Source: Diphasiastrum complanatum
Lineage: Eukaryota; Streptophyta; Lycopodiopsida; Lycopodiales; Lycopodiaceae
Assembly: GCA_029204225.1 (NCBI GenBank)
Contig: CM055092.1
Location: forward strand, 13,024,476 to 13,088,475
Direction of reading: 5' to 3'
Length of the DNA stretch: 64,000 nucleotides
A model generated the notes under the pieces. It was given only the letters and a program-made list of their open reading frames with translations, had not been told where the DNA came from and ran no database searches. The first letter of the stretch is position 1; each line of letters begins with the position of its first letter. Shown here in pieces: positions 32,331-45,035 of the stretch. A program made the translations under genes and the position numbers.

Positions 32331-33399
32331 TTATATAGGCCTCAGGATGTAGGTAGACAAGGGTCGAGGGTAAGGTCGTATGGTGGTATGTGACATCATG
32401 GCTTATTGGAGATCCGAGCTTGCTTGATGATGGTCAATAACTCCAGTGTACGGGGGAGAAGTGGAAGTACCTCTATGGATGGGTGGTAATATAGCGTTCG
32501 TCACCTGATTATGTCTTAGCAATGATAGGAATGATGATGAGAATTCTAACATTTAGCAAGCAAAACTTTAGATAAATTCACTAACTAAAGGAGAGAACAG
32601 TCCACATCCCAAGAGAACACTTAGTAAACTGATATTGACAAGAGAGATAGAAGTACATATATACAATCTCACTTTTAGGGGGTATTGCTACATGGCAATA
32701 TGGTCCTCGTTACAAGACATGTGTCCCAACTAAATGTTGACAGATCTCCTGCTCCAGAGGATTTGTTGGTTTTTTTTTGTTTCTTTACTTCTTTTACCTC
32801 TTCTTACAGCTTTAACGGCTTGGTATTCTACTTGTGAGTATACTTTCTTGTTTTAAGGCCCAGATTAGGCAAAAGGGACAAATTATCTTTGTAATATTTT
32901 TGTCCTATCTATCAGAGGACAACTCAGGGTCGTTCACTCTTGAAAACACTTACATTCAAACAGAAATGCAAGCCATGAACATTCATTTACAGATCAGCAT
33001 GCAGCCCAAATGAACATTCAATAGATTCTACAGCTACCTACTCTGAAAACGAATTGAATTAGATCCTACAATATACTAACACTGAGCTACACTTGCATTA
33101 GTTGACAAAACAAGAAACAAAAATTAATCTACAACATTTTAGAAGTCCAAGAATCAAGAAACCAACCAGTCTTTTGATTCTTGGACATCCCAAGAACATC
33201 AAGAACTAGAATGTTGGAGGATATGCAAGATTTATACCACATTTCTAGCCTATTTAGTTTACCTGAATGTTGGCTCCTACATTAATCCACAAACAAGAAA
33301 AGAACACTAATCCACTCTAGGAAAGTAGCAAATCTAACTCTACAATCCACAACCACACACAAAGGAGGGAAGGGCAAGATCATAAATGCATCACTCAAG
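32331..33399. other. No gene recognised
   Basis: Short frames only. The left part may be the 3' non-coding end of the gypsy fragment (purine run near 32451-32463). Confidence 0.35.
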
Positions 33400-34260
33400 A
33401 AACAAGCAGCCTGCGAGAGTTAGTTCCAAGCATATTGCAAAAATCAGAGAAAAAATCATAAAAATTAAAAAAAAACCCTCGTAAAAAATAAATAAAAGAA
33501 TCAGATTTCCATAAGAACTCTTGCAAAGCTCTTTGAAGTTCTATCTCAATGTGTACATGACACAAAGAAGCTTGTGAGAGTTAGTTCCCAGTATAAGTGC
33601 CAATGCAAAGGTTCCCAATGAAAAAAAGGAGGGAAAATCCATCAGAACCCTCATAAATACTAGAATTTTTAGTTCCATTAACCAAGAACCCTCGCAGAGA
33701 ATTTTGGAGTTTCATCTCAGTGAGACAAGGACACAGAAGAGCTTGCAAGAATGAGTTTGATCTCAGTGAGCGAGAAATTAGATTTAAGTGCTGAAAAATC
33801 AATAAAATCAGAAGATCCAAAAAATCCTTTCAGAAGTAACTCTTGCAGACCACTCCATTGGCTTCAGAATGTCATTATACATCAGTGATGTATTCTGCAA
33901 GATTTAGTACAAATTATTGGTGAAGATCAGATCAAAAAAGTGTTTTTGAACTCTCGCAGATAGAGAAATTTTCACTTCATGCTAGAGTTAATCCTTGTAG
34001 AGCCTGTTAGAGCTAGATCTATACCAGATACAACTATTGTGAACCCTGCAAGAGTTAATTCCCAGTAATTTATGAAAAATCAAGTTTTTTGACTGAAAAT
34101 CAATAAAAAAAAAAAAACCTTTTCACAACCAACCCTCGCACGAGTAACCTTCTCAGATCATATCAGTAGGTAGATCTACACCAGATTCAGCTACTGCAAA
34201 AATCTCAGGTCAATCGGAGCAAGGATCAAAAAGTTATCAAGGAAAAACCACCGTAAGAGG
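33400..34260 (+). repeat. Degenerate tandem repeats of about 165 bp
   Basis: The word GCGAGAGTTAGTTCC and variants (GTGAGAGTTAGTTCC, GCAAGAGTTAATTCC) recur, each followed by an A-rich stretch and ATCTCA-type words. Unit boundaries are loose. No coding capacity. Confidence 0.5.
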
Positions 34261-34888
34261 CCTAAAATTACATTATCGGCTGGCTTCTAGCAAAAGAGCA
34301 CCCATCATTGGATGTCATCATGAATGATTTAGCTCTTGAAATTCACAAAGATTTCTCTATATGGAATGATCCAAGGTAGACTTCCAGTACCCAAATACTT
34401 CTAGTCTCGGCCCAATCAAACTAGCACAAAACTTGGATGATGGTACAATGAGATCACTACCAAAATCTAGCAAATCAATTCCTAGATCTATGCTTTTTGG
34501 CAATCAACTTCTTAGTTTTCACCTCTCTCTATCAAGATCTGAAAAATAAATTTTTTGGGCCTGATCTAAGCTTCCAAACAATCACATCAATGATTTATTT
34601 TGAGATCTAATCATTGGCATGGAAACTATGAAGCTAGACTAGACAATGCATCAAAAAATTTTAATATTGGATGTGTGTGTGAATTATGGGACAAATTCAA
34701 ACTTGGGCACTTGAAAGACAGGTCCAGTATGGCCTCACATGTGTGTATAGTACACTTGTAGCCCACAACTCAATTTGATCCAAAAAATTTGATGCTATCA
34801 CTCACTTCTAGCTCGCCCTCTCAAGATTAGATCAAGCACTCAAAACTTACTATGTTTATTGATCAATTTCATAGCCTCTTGTACTTGG

Positions 34889-34901
34889 CTCTAATACCAT
34901 G
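34889..34901 (-). other. Primer binding site of a minus-strand LTR element
   Basis: GGCTCTAATACCA, on the minus strand TGGTATTAGAGCC, is one base from the Met-tRNA complement. It directly abuts TGTTGAATTTAC, a likely LTR end. The internal region would lie to the left and is not recognisable. Confidence 0.6.
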
Positions 34902-35424
34902 TTGAATTTACTGATTTTTGGACCTTTAATGGATCGATAATCGATCCACAAGAGGTGTTGGATGCTAATTACATAGATCAATCTCAAATCTAATGTCTAG
35001 CTCTTGATCAATCTAACTAGCAAGAACCAATTGTAAAATGATCAATCTAACTAAATAGTGGCCTCACATGTGCAAATGTATGTCATTGTATGGACGATGA
35101 ACAGAGGATGAAACTCATTAACTATGGATAGCATTCAATACAAGAAATCACAACACAAATAGTGAAAATGACAAAATTTTGCCTCAAAATCAAGATCTCT
35201 CATCAAAGATTCATATTTACAATGATGATCTATATATAGATCAAGTACATTTCAACCTGATATGCTGACCTAGCAGGCCTGGCATGTGTGGGGAATGCCA
35301 CATCACTTTAGATCAACCAATTAATGCAAGATAAGCCCCACCTCTTTGACTCCTAACTTGATGACATTTCCTCACCATGATTTTGCTTGATTTGAGGTGA
35401 TTTTCCTAACTTATAGGAACTTTA
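34902..35424 (-). repeat. LTR fragment adjoining that primer site
   Basis: It starts (plus strand) TGTTGAATTTAC and contains CTATATATAGATC near 35232, a possible TATA box. It is cut on the right by the LTR of copia X at 35425. Confidence 0.45.
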
Positions 35425-35746
35425 TGTGAAGAATTTCAGATCCCTTCGATCCAATATGTCCCTTTGATCTTTGGTTAGAAAGTCAACACAACATACAACA
35501 TTGCCAACGTAGAAAAATCAACATCTACTTAATGAAAGTGATGAAAATTCAATAAGAACTTGATCAAACATCAAATATATGATAAAATGAAGTTTATGTC
35601 CGTACAATAACAGTACCCTACTGTACTTCCCACGTGTGGATCCGAAAGTAGCAAAATATGAGCACTCTACACACAAGATTGCAAGATATCATCAAGATAG
35701 TGCACCAATGGATAGATGAACCCAAGAGAACTCATGTATAAGCATG

Positions 35747-35839
<93 letters not shown>

Positions 35840-36193
35840 CTATTCTCCCATGAATTTACACTATATATAGCAGATCCATGCCTCATTAATGAGTTTGGTT
35901 TCCCTCCAAAACTCATCTAGTTCAAAAATCCTATCATCAATATGACTAGATTTTATGCATCTAACATTCAAATTTGAAATGACTAGATTTTATGCATCTA
36001 ACATTCAAATTTGAATGTGTCCAAATTTGACCTAATAACTTTTCCACACTTTCCAAAAGTGGTAATTCAAATGAACTTTGACTAAAATAACTTTCATAAA
36101 GTTTATCTCTCAGTCTAAAATGCATATTGGCCTAATATTGACAATTAACCAAAATATGACTAAACTTGACTAAACTAGTTGAAATCTCTCACA
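35425..36193 (-). repeat. 3' LTR of copia element X (769 bp)
   Basis: Plus-strand ends are TGTGAAGAATTTC and GAAATCTCTCACA. It aligns throughout with the LTR of element Y at 46463-47106. A TATA box (CTATATATAG) is seen on the minus strand near 35868. The GA tract at 35751-35834 lies about 35 bp downstream of it in transcript direction. A 30-bp duplication occurs at about 35947 and 35978. Confidence 0.8.
35751..35834. repeat. (GA)n expansion inside the X LTR
   Basis: 84 bp of pure GA. The Y LTR has only about 20 bp of imperfect GA at the same place, so the tract expanded inside this LTR copy. Confidence 0.9.
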
Positions 36194-36752
36194 CTCCCTC
36201 TTCAACTAGTTTTGGCATAGTTTTGACCATAGAACTTTGATCCAAATTTAGAATGATTTTCATCCTAAGTATAGACCTCCTTTTTAATGCTCTAAAGTAG
36301 ACATAATTGATATATAAATTAGTGTCCACTTTGGATGCTTCACTATTTCTTACATCAATTTTACATGTCAAGAAGTAGCTGGAACCAAATGGAATGTAAA
36401 TGAAATGATTCCTCCATGTTTCAAACTTTGAACTCTCTAGAAAATAACAGTTGTCCTTTCTTGATATGTCTCCATCATAAAACTCCATGAATGAGCCTCC
36501 ATTGCCATCTTGCCACAAGATATCATCAACACTTGATGAATTGGGCATGAATGAGTGACATAATGAACCTCCAAAAGCTTCATTTCCATCAGCAAAACTA
36601 GCAAGAGTGCTAGTACAATTCCAACATTAAAAATGATGCAAACCAATGTAGCTAGTTTCTCCATATCTTGACAATTTGCTCACATCCACATGAAATTGTT
36701 CAAATATGAGATAGAAGAAGTAAAGTAAACTTGAACAACACTTCCTTGTTGT
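36194..36752 (-). pseudogene. Copia X, 3' region with a possible membrane segment
   Basis: Minus-strand frames here include MEKLATLVCIIFNVGIVLALLLVLL (broken by a frame change) and, in another frame, a segment starting DDILWQDGNGGSFMEFYDGD that runs into the purine tract GAAGAGGGAG before the LTR. The hydrophobic stretch could be a membrane helix of an extra ORF. The family is not recognised. The X LTR and the frame at 36753 flank it. Confidence 0.35.
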
Positions 36753-37640
36753 TCATTTGATCTTTCTCGAGTATGAAGACTCCAACAAAAACAGATCCAA
36801 AACATCTTTGCCAAATGACCCTCCTTTGATGCTCTTGACTAGCTCCAAATTGCCACTTTTTCCTTTGTGTTGTTCAAGCCCTTTGAGATCAACCTCTTGA
36901 TCTTCCACTTGACCATCAAAGCCATTGACTAAGACCTCTTTTCTAGATCCATTAGTTGTTTTTCCAGCATGAGAACCAATATCCACTTGCATAGCATCAT
37001 TTACACAAGAAGATTCTCCAAAATATGTGAGTAAAGCAAAGTGTGTCACTTCCACTTGCTTACCTTTCTCTTGATCATCAAAGATATCAAATATATGAAT
37101 ATCTGCAGACCTGAACCTCTGAAAATAATCCCTCTCAAACATATGATCTAGATCCATCAAGATCTCATCAATGCTTGATCTCGAATTTCCACAAAGGTTA
37201 GTGAGAAAAATGCCACCATCATATATCAAAAGATAGATTCTAAACTTTTCATTTCCATCCAACATGAAGTAGAGTAGGTGAAGATGAGTATCTCCAACCT
37301 TCTTGAGTCCATAACAAACCTCAATAAGCTCACCAATGAGATCTCCCTTGCCTTGAAAAAATTGTCTCTGAATTTGTTCCATGTAGCCTTCTCCAACCAA
37401 TCTTTTGCCATCTCGATTATGAGTGATCAATTCACAATCATAGAATCCTTTGAGTTGATGAAGAGATGTGAAATCCATGCCTTGGATCTTCCCAAAAACC
37501 AATCTTCCATTGCTCTTTCTTTCATAAGACTCTCTCTTAATGATTGCATCATAAGAAGTAGAAACCTTACAAAAACATTAGTAGCCAAGAAAAAAATCAT
37601 TAGTACCTTCAGCATAAGGATGAATGGTAAAATGTATAAT
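36753..37640 (-). CDS. Unrecognised frame of copia element X (C-terminal half)
   Basis: This is a minus-strand open frame of about 250 codons ending at 36753. It contains KIQGMDFTSLHQLKGFYDCE, HLHLLYFMLDGNEKFRIYL, SIDEILMDLDHMFERDYFQR and FRSADIHIFDIFDDQEKGK. Its first part (37420-37640) is about 90 percent identical to 42967-43180, where the same frame follows copia protease in element Y. It therefore occupies the place where integrase or RT is expected, yet shows no HHCC, DDE or YVDD motif. No family is recognised. The start codon is not known because the frame enters from upstream pol. Confidence 0.5.
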
Positions 37641-38620
37641 TTCAACAATAATGTTGTGCTATATCATAGGCTTTGCGGTATTCATTATTCAAAGTTGCAA
37701 CATATTTAAGCATTATTCAATTTTAAATACACCACCATATACTTGAATATAAGATGATAAACAAATTTTGTTCAGAAGATAGAACATAAAGACTTCAAAA
37801 CTATATACAACATAAGTAATGTATTTTCTCATCTTAAAAAAAAAAATCAATCAATTTCAAAATAATGAATTAAAAAATTATATTATCTGATATTTGCAAT
37901 TTCATTACTTTGATGATAATAATCAATTTCACGACAATAGAAAAAATATTTTTATTATTACTATTCTTGTAAATGTACTCAACCCACTTATTATTTCAAA
38001 CTTTTTTTTTATTATTATAATTATTATTTCATGATGGAAATCACACTCATTTGACTTAAATATTCACAGTTTCATTATTTGTATTTTTTTTTTAAAAGTC
38101 GTAATATTTACAATAAAAATATTCATAACATCACAAAAAAAAATAATGTTCATAGTTTTATGATTCAATTAACAATGAATAGTTATATGATTTAACAATC
38201 AAGATTTTCATTATTCAATATCTACAAATATGATATTAGTATTTACAAAAGAAAATTTATGATTCACATTTTAGAAATCCACAAGCAACACTTACAATTT
38301 CTTTAATAAAAGTCATTATAATATAGATGAAAGTTAAAATCCGAATTCACAATTTAATGTTCATGATTTCATAATTCAATATTCAAGATTTCTATTACTA
38401 TTAAAAGAGATTAATTTTCATGATTCCATAATATAGTATTCACAAATTCATATTTCATACTCAAAATCTAGAAATCAACTATAATTCTGACAACTAAAAA
38501 TTTAAAATTCATGACTTAGTGTTCATAAAAAAAAAAAAACCATGATTTCATTTTTTATTACTAAGTATTTGTATATCTGAAATTAACCATGGGACATATA
38601 ATTTTAATGAATGTGACTAG
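37641..38620. other. AT-rich low-complexity region
   Basis: About 1 kb of very AT-rich DNA with recurring words such as ATTCATAATTTC and CACAATTTCATTAT. There is no coding capacity, and it could be a matrix-attachment-like or decayed segment. Confidence 0.5.
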
Positions 38621-39408
38621 CTTTATTATCTCTATTAATCACTTGAATACATAGTCTTGTTGCGCAAAACAAGTGTGACATCCAAACCAATTAGAGTAAA
38701 TGTTTTTTGGTACCTTGATCTCAGACTTAAGTTGTAAGATAGAACAAAAAATTGTTTGATTTTACAAGAGCAATATTGTAATTCGAGAACAATGTCAAGA
38801 TGATTGAAAATGTTTAAAAAATTTATAAGTCATTCATAAAACATGTACAATGGAGTGCTTGCAAAGAAGAAAAGAAAAAGATGGACATAAAAGTTTGTTT
38901 TTGAGCATGTTTCTTGACAAAGGCTCATCCTCCATTAATTTCTCTTCTTGAGAAAGATGAAGGTGCTCAACGTATATAAATTTTATTTATTTTTATAGCA
39001 GTTCTTGAGTATTGATTATAATCTAGTTTAAATTAGATCTATTTACAGTTGTGGCAAAAAAAATTGTGAATCACAAGAACTACACTCCAAAAGTCCTTTG
39101 AAAGTTGAAATCTACATGCAAATAAACACTTGCATATGCCACTATAGCATTCTCCTGTATACAAAATTTACAGCTATTTTTTTATTCAACATGCCAATGA
39201 AAATATAGGAACCATATGAGCAACATCCACTATACATAACGAATTTTGAACTTATTAGAATGTCATCACCAGAAAAAATAAGATTCCAAAGCATGGAGGG
39301 ATGTGAATCACAACAAGAGATGTATGGGAATCATGACACCCAATTTAAGGGGGCCCAAATCTAATGTAAGACTGTGATTTTCAAGCATGAGATAAATAAT
39401 ATTAATAC

Positions 39409-39411
<3 letters not shown>
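38621..39411. other. No gene recognised
   Basis: Non-coding sequence without repeats that I can place. Confidence 0.35.

Positions 39412-39476
<65 letters not shown>
39412..39476. repeat. (CT)n microsatellite with A-rich flank
   Basis: About 64 bp of CT is followed by a 180-bp stretch of AAACCAAAAACAAA-type sequence (39477-39660). The A-rich flank may be a retroposon tail. Confidence 0.85.
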
Positions 39477-39479
<3 letters not shown>

Positions 39480-40814
39480 CTCAAAACAAAAACCAAAAAA
39501 CCAAAAAAACTAAAAACAAATCCCATTTCAAAACCAAAAAACAAACCAGAAAAAACCAAAAACAAATCATGTTTCAATCTTGATTCTCTTTCCAAAAACA
39601 AAAACAAAATCAAAACCAAAACAAAAACAAAAACAAAAACAAAACCAAACCAACCTAAAGGCAAGGAGAGCTAGGATAACAAAGGCAAATGCAATACAGG
39701 ATTCTCCAAGTCGCTCACTCACTCAACATAGGACCTCATAAAAGAAAAGAATGGGACTTGGAATTTTCCCAAAATTACTTAAACAGTGTTTTATAAACAT
39801 TTTTTTTGTAACTCTTTAAAAGCAGTAATGTGCTAAAAAGTATATCTTTTGGTTTTCTATGATCCAAAGAGAAAGAATCATCTCATATAAAGATCAATGG
39901 TAGCCTCTCAAGAAGCCACATCTACAACCATTTAGGTACATTTTCTTAGTATGTGCAAACCCTACGCAGCTTTAGCAAGCACGGTATGTTAAGTTCTGTA
40001 TAGCTTTAATATATATCACTCTTCTACACAATTTCTCTTTTATCACAAAATCTGCAAGAATGAATCCGCAAATGAGTTTCGCAGAAGGGAAAAACCAAAG
40101 AGTCTCGAATTCCGACGGATAATTTATCTGTCCGGATCTGACTTACATGTCAAATAAATAAAAACGTCAAATCATAGATGTCGTGGATTGTTGACGTGGA
40201 TGTCAGAATACGACAGATGAAAAGTTTCGTCAGAATCTAACATCCACATCAGATGCCACCCCGTAAAAACTCTACCACGTAATTGGTACGGTGGATGTTG
40301 CTTTTCAACACGAGAATTGCCTGTTGGAGTTCGACAAATAATTTAAATATTATTTGGCACTCACCCAGACGTTCCCGGAATCCATTTACAAGCAAGTTCG
40401 AAAGATTTGTCGAAATCCAACGCATCAGACTCTAACAGAAGTCAATTTTTTTTCGAAAATCCGTCGGATGTGCTTGTCGAAAACCCCGATTCTTGGTGTT
40501 GTGTCAATTAAAAGATTTTTTGTTAGTTCTTTTTTCAACAAGAGATCGATCTCATTAAAAAGAGTCTATACATGGCAATTGACACCATCTTCTATTGACA
40601 ATTGTGTCATACGAGAATAGCGGGAAACCTAGGAGTGGGTCTTGTTTGTTGTCTCATTATCAGGGTATTCTACCTACTAAAGCACACTTACAAGAAATTC
40701 AATAATAATATCCGTGTACAAACTATTCTTGAGTTTTCTCAAGATTTAAATACCTCCATATTGCAATTATCAAGATCAATCTGAGGAACACGTACCTCAT
40801 TTTTATTGCATGGT
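39477..40814. other. No gene recognised
   Basis: Between 40100 and 40470 several words with TCCGACGGA, CGTCGGA and CGACAAA recur, probably part of an old LTR. No coding motif is seen. Confidence 0.35.
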
Positions 40815-41345
40815 GGATGACTTCATCTCTATTCAAATGAAAAAAAGAGTGAGTTCAACTCGGCCTATAAATATCATCCATAAGGGACATATCCAACCAA
40901 GTCGTAGTCCATTCAGTGCATCAATTATATTAGTAAAGAAAAAGAATGAAGCTATGTGGTTATTTGTGGATTTATTGTGCATCAAATAAACTAATAATCT
41001 TAAAAAGAAATCTACTACCACAAATTGATGAACTTAGGGATCAATGTTACATGCTACTAAAGTGTTTCTTAAATTGATCTAAAATGAAGTTACTATCAAA
41101 TTTGTATGCTCAAAGGTGATGCATACAAGGCCACCTTTTAAACTAAATAAGGTCACTATGAATATTTACTTATTTTGTTTGGTTTAACTATTGCTCAAGC
41201 AACATTCATGACACTAATGAATGATGTGTTTAGATCATAACTAGATAAACTTTTCATTGTTTATGTTGATAATATTAATCTTTCGTACATTGTTATGCCA
41301 ACATCACAAACATCTACATATCATGTTCATACTTAGCAAAGTGAA
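40815..41345 (+). pseudogene. Ty3/gypsy reverse transcriptase remnant
   Basis: The plus strand shows KGHIQPSRSPFSASIILVKKK, then blocks corresponding to FGLT-A-ATFM-LMNDVF and a degenerate YLDD region, spread over three frames with many stops. It is an old copy and joins copia sequence at about 41346. Confidence 0.7.
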
Positions 41346-42388
41346 TTGTTCAAGATGACACTTGAATATCTCAGTTATTTCAATTCACCCAATGGAATTT
41401 CTACTTATTACAGAAATGTACAAGCTATAAAGATTGGCCAACTCTTAAAATCTACTTTCGGGATGCTGAATTGCAAAGGAACGAATACTCCAATGCTTGC
41501 AGGAACAGTGCTGACGAACGAAAATTGTTCAAGGACTGCAGAAGAGAGAAAATTGATGCAGCTCACACCTTACAGGAAACTGATAGGATCGCTGATGTAC
41601 CTTGTAGACAACACATGTCTTGACATTGCTTATGCAGTGTTTAGGATGAGCCAATTCTGCACGAATCCTGGCTTGACACATTGGAAGATTGCAAAATAAA
41701 TTTTGCAATATCTTCAATTAATAAGAGATTATGGTTTGTATTATTGTCGTGATGCAGGGTTCCAGATGATCTCCTATAGTGATGCTAGCTAGGCATCCCT
41801 CAAGGACGACTGTAAAAGTGTCTCAGGAGAATGCACCATTGCATCAAGAGCGGCAATTCTCTGGGTCAGCAAGAAATAGACCATTGTGGCTCAGTCATCC
41901 TGGGAAGCAGAGTATGTCGTAGCAGCAAAGATGGCCAACAAGATAATTTGGCTCAAATAGTATGGTTTTGCAGATGGGCAACACATCTGCAATACATCTA
42001 ACGAAAGACCTTGTGTTTCACTCAAGGACGAAACACATTGCGATCAAGTACCACTTGATCAGGGATCTGATTGGCAAGAAGATGCTGCAGACCACCTTCA
42101 TTGGAACAAAAGACATGGTTGCTGACATTTTCACAAAGGCCCTAGATAAAGGTCTATTCGAGAAACAGAAGAGCAGCCTTGGAGTCGTCAAGCTATCATG
42201 CTTTGAGAGAGAGTTGAAGAAACATTTTGTTTCTAATGCCAAAGCTTTACTAGCTTTCAATTCTGAACCTTTGACAAAAGGCGACACGACACGACAAGAC
42301 ACAACAAGACATAAAATTAGTCGTGCTCCACGAACAGCCAAGAAGATCAGCCAAGTACCAAGGGGTACAAATATTTGATTTGATGTCA
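41346..42388 (+). pseudogene. Copia RT end and RNase H, broken
   Basis: Readable blocks are FGMLNCKGTNTPML, YRKLIGSLMYLVDNTC, DIAYAVFRMSQFC, SYSDAS, SSWEAEYVVAAK, then in another frame GNTSAIHLTKDLVFHSRTKHI and DMVADIFTKAL. Stops at about 41696 and 41791 and a frameshift near 41960 disrupt it. Its LTR follows at 42389. Confidence 0.8.
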
Positions 42389-42966
42389 TGACATCATCAA
42401 AAGTGTTCTAGATCGTGGCTAATCTGCCACTCTTGTAATTCGCAAATTAGTTGTAGATGTTTAATCTTTATAATCTGTAAGTTACAAGACACGACACAAA
42501 ATTGTTTGCAAACTATATACTTTCTGATTTATGCATAAGCTATGTAATGTCGAATGCTAGTAAACAAGACAAGAAGTCAAAAGACAAAAAATACATAATA
42601 CGAGTTTGTCTGTCTGCCTACGGATCTGTAGATCCACAAGTCCGCTAGTAAGCGAGACACGAATTTGTGAGAGAACTGTATTTCTCTCACGCCAATGCAC
42701 TGCGTGGATCTATCATGCAGTGCTGCTAAAAGTCAAGAAGATCAGTAGGTAAAGTTGTAGCTGTTATGCACATGTTATTCTATACATTGTATGATCTTAA
42801 ATGAATTTTTGTCTGATATTATTCATGTGTCTGATTCACTTGTTTCATTCAATTTCACACATTGGTTTGATATTGTTGAATGCTATATTAATTTGTTAAC
42901 GTAGATCAGTAGTGTTTGACTACTCTCTGAAGGATTGTAGGAATGATATAGCTGGCAGTGACCAGT
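42389..42966 (+). repeat. Copia LTR fragment (TGACATCATC family)
   Basis: The LTR starts TGACATCATCAAAAG after the RNase H. It matches the LTRs at 55713-56388 (plus) and 58235-58905 (minus) through GGCTAATCTGCCACTCTTG and the CAGCTGGCAGTG block. It is cut at about 42966, where element Y begins. Confidence 0.75.
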
Positions 42967-44980
42967 CATGAGTGATCAATTTACAATCATAGAATCCTTT
43001 GAGTTGATGAAGAGATGTGAGATCCATGCCTTGGATCTTCCCAAGAACCAATCTTTCATTGCTCTTTTCTTCATGAGACTCCCTCTTAATGATTGCATCA
43101 TAAGAAGTAGAAACCTCAAAGACATTAGAAGCCATGAAAAAAATGATTAGTACCTTCAACATAAGGATGATTGAAGTACTCTCTATTTTCAAACAAGAAT
43201 TTCTACTCAATGATTTAGGTAATGACTCATATGATAATGATTCTTCCTCACTATCATTCACAATGACATCATTCAAAGTATCTCCTACTTTGAACTCTTC
43301 ACATACTTTTCTTCTTGTTGACTTGTGACTATCTCCCTCACCAAGTCTCTTGATAGAACCATTTGATCTACTCTCTTTATAAAGACATGTGACTCCACTT
43401 GCTACAAAAATGACTTTCTTGGACTCATCACAAAAGAATGTAGAAGAACCACCTCCTTCATGCATGCACCTAGCAACATCTTTTTCCATATGATCGAAGA
43501 AATCATTAACAACAATCTTTTCCAAGGAAGAACCTTCACCTCCATTGATGAAGTTAGCTCTTTCCTTACCTTTTGCATACATTGAAACACCATCATTATC
43601 CTCAAGACTAGCCAAGTTAGCACAAAGATGAACATCTCCAAGAAGCATATTAGATCTTGACCTAGATCTAACATACAGAAGCTTTTTAGACTTTGCATAA
43701 GATCCACCAATCTTATTGATGCTAAAAAGGAACTTTGGAAAGTTGAGACCAATCTCCTTTTCCATTCCATCCTTTTTGTTAGCCATAACAAAAGCATCAA
43801 GCTTGAAAAGTCTACCTTGTCTATTGCTCCTAGCAACCAAGATTTCTTCCTTTCTAATGAAACAAGCATCACCACCAAACTTTACCATGTATCCTTTCTC
43901 TATCATTTGACCAACACTTAGCAAATTCTTTGAAAGTGAAGGAATGTAAAGAACACCATCAAGTCTTGTTTTCCTATTAGTAAAATGAAAAATAGGAGTT
44001 GAACCAATACCTTCAATCACACACTCACCACCACTGGCCATGTGAATTGTTTTCTTGTCTCCATCATAAGTGACCAAAGAAGTAAAGAACTCCTTGTGAC
44101 TAGTCATGTGTGAACTAGCTCCACTATCAATCCACCATGAATCTTTGTCACCTTCACTTGATATTAGACTTGAAGAACACATCAAAAGAGAATCACCACC
44201 ACCTAGATCCTCAGCATTAGTAGTAAAGTTGATTTGCTTGCTACCTTCATCTCTTTGTTTCTTCAAACATTCATTTGAAAAATGCCCTTTGATTCCACAA
44301 TATAAGCATTTTAACTTAGACTTGTCTTTCTTTTTGCCAAAAGAAGAAGTCTCACCTTGATCTTGCCCTTTAGACCACTTGCCTTTGCCTTTGCCCTTGA
44401 ACTTGCCTTTGATGAACATAGCATCCTCTTCATAATGAGATGTTGATGTAGATCCACCTCCTCTTGATTGAAGCCTATACTCCTCATTCACCAAGATCTC
44501 TTGAAAATCCACAATACTTGGCAAAGTCTTTTGAATAGAAAAACTTTGAACAAGATTATCATGATCATCCAACAAGCCATTAAGTATAACTTTAACAAGT
44601 TCTACCTCCTTAATGCTTTCATCAATACATGCATGCTAACTCATCATTGAATGCCTTAACCCTCAAAACAAAAGCATGAGTACTCTCTTCTTTCTTTTGC
44701 AAAATTTGAAAGATTTTTCTTCTTAGATTCAACATTTTAGATGTAGACTTGGATTCATAAAGTTTCTTCAAAGCTTCCCAAGCCTCCAACGATGATGTGC
44801 ACTTACCAATCTCCTTGACAAGTTCATTGGTCGATTATTAGATATTTAAACCAAAAATAAATTCATGTTTCTTCATTTTGAAATCATGAAATTTGTCTTA
44901 TAGACCTTCCAAGTAGAATAGTTGATTGAGGTAAGTCTATCATTGCCTTCCAACATGAATCCACCACTTGTAGCCATGTT
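42967..44980 (-). CDS. Copia element Y: gag, protease and the unrecognised frame (N-terminal half)
   Basis: The gag start MATSGGFMLEGNDRLTSINY lies near 44973 but is frameshifted. From 44575 a single frame of about 540 codons runs to 42967. It contains a CCHC knuckle (CLYCGIKGHFSNEC), protease WWIDSGASSHMTS with D-S-G, and GVLYIPSLSKNLLSVGQMIE. After QGRLFKLD, where copia integrase should start with its HHCC domain, comes a charged unknown chain (DVHLCANLASLEDND, SSTFFCDESKKVIFVASG, EEFKVGDTLNDVIVND) that continues in element X. The right end is fused to an LTR fragment. Function unknown. Confidence 0.65.
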
Positions 44981-45035
44981 GCAATGACATGATCTTATTC
45001 TTTCAACCTATTCCAATGCACAAAGCACTCTCTTG

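Noticed and set aside
37641-38620. Organellar DNA insertion
   Set aside because: The region is very AT-rich, but no organellar gene or tRNA could be recognised.
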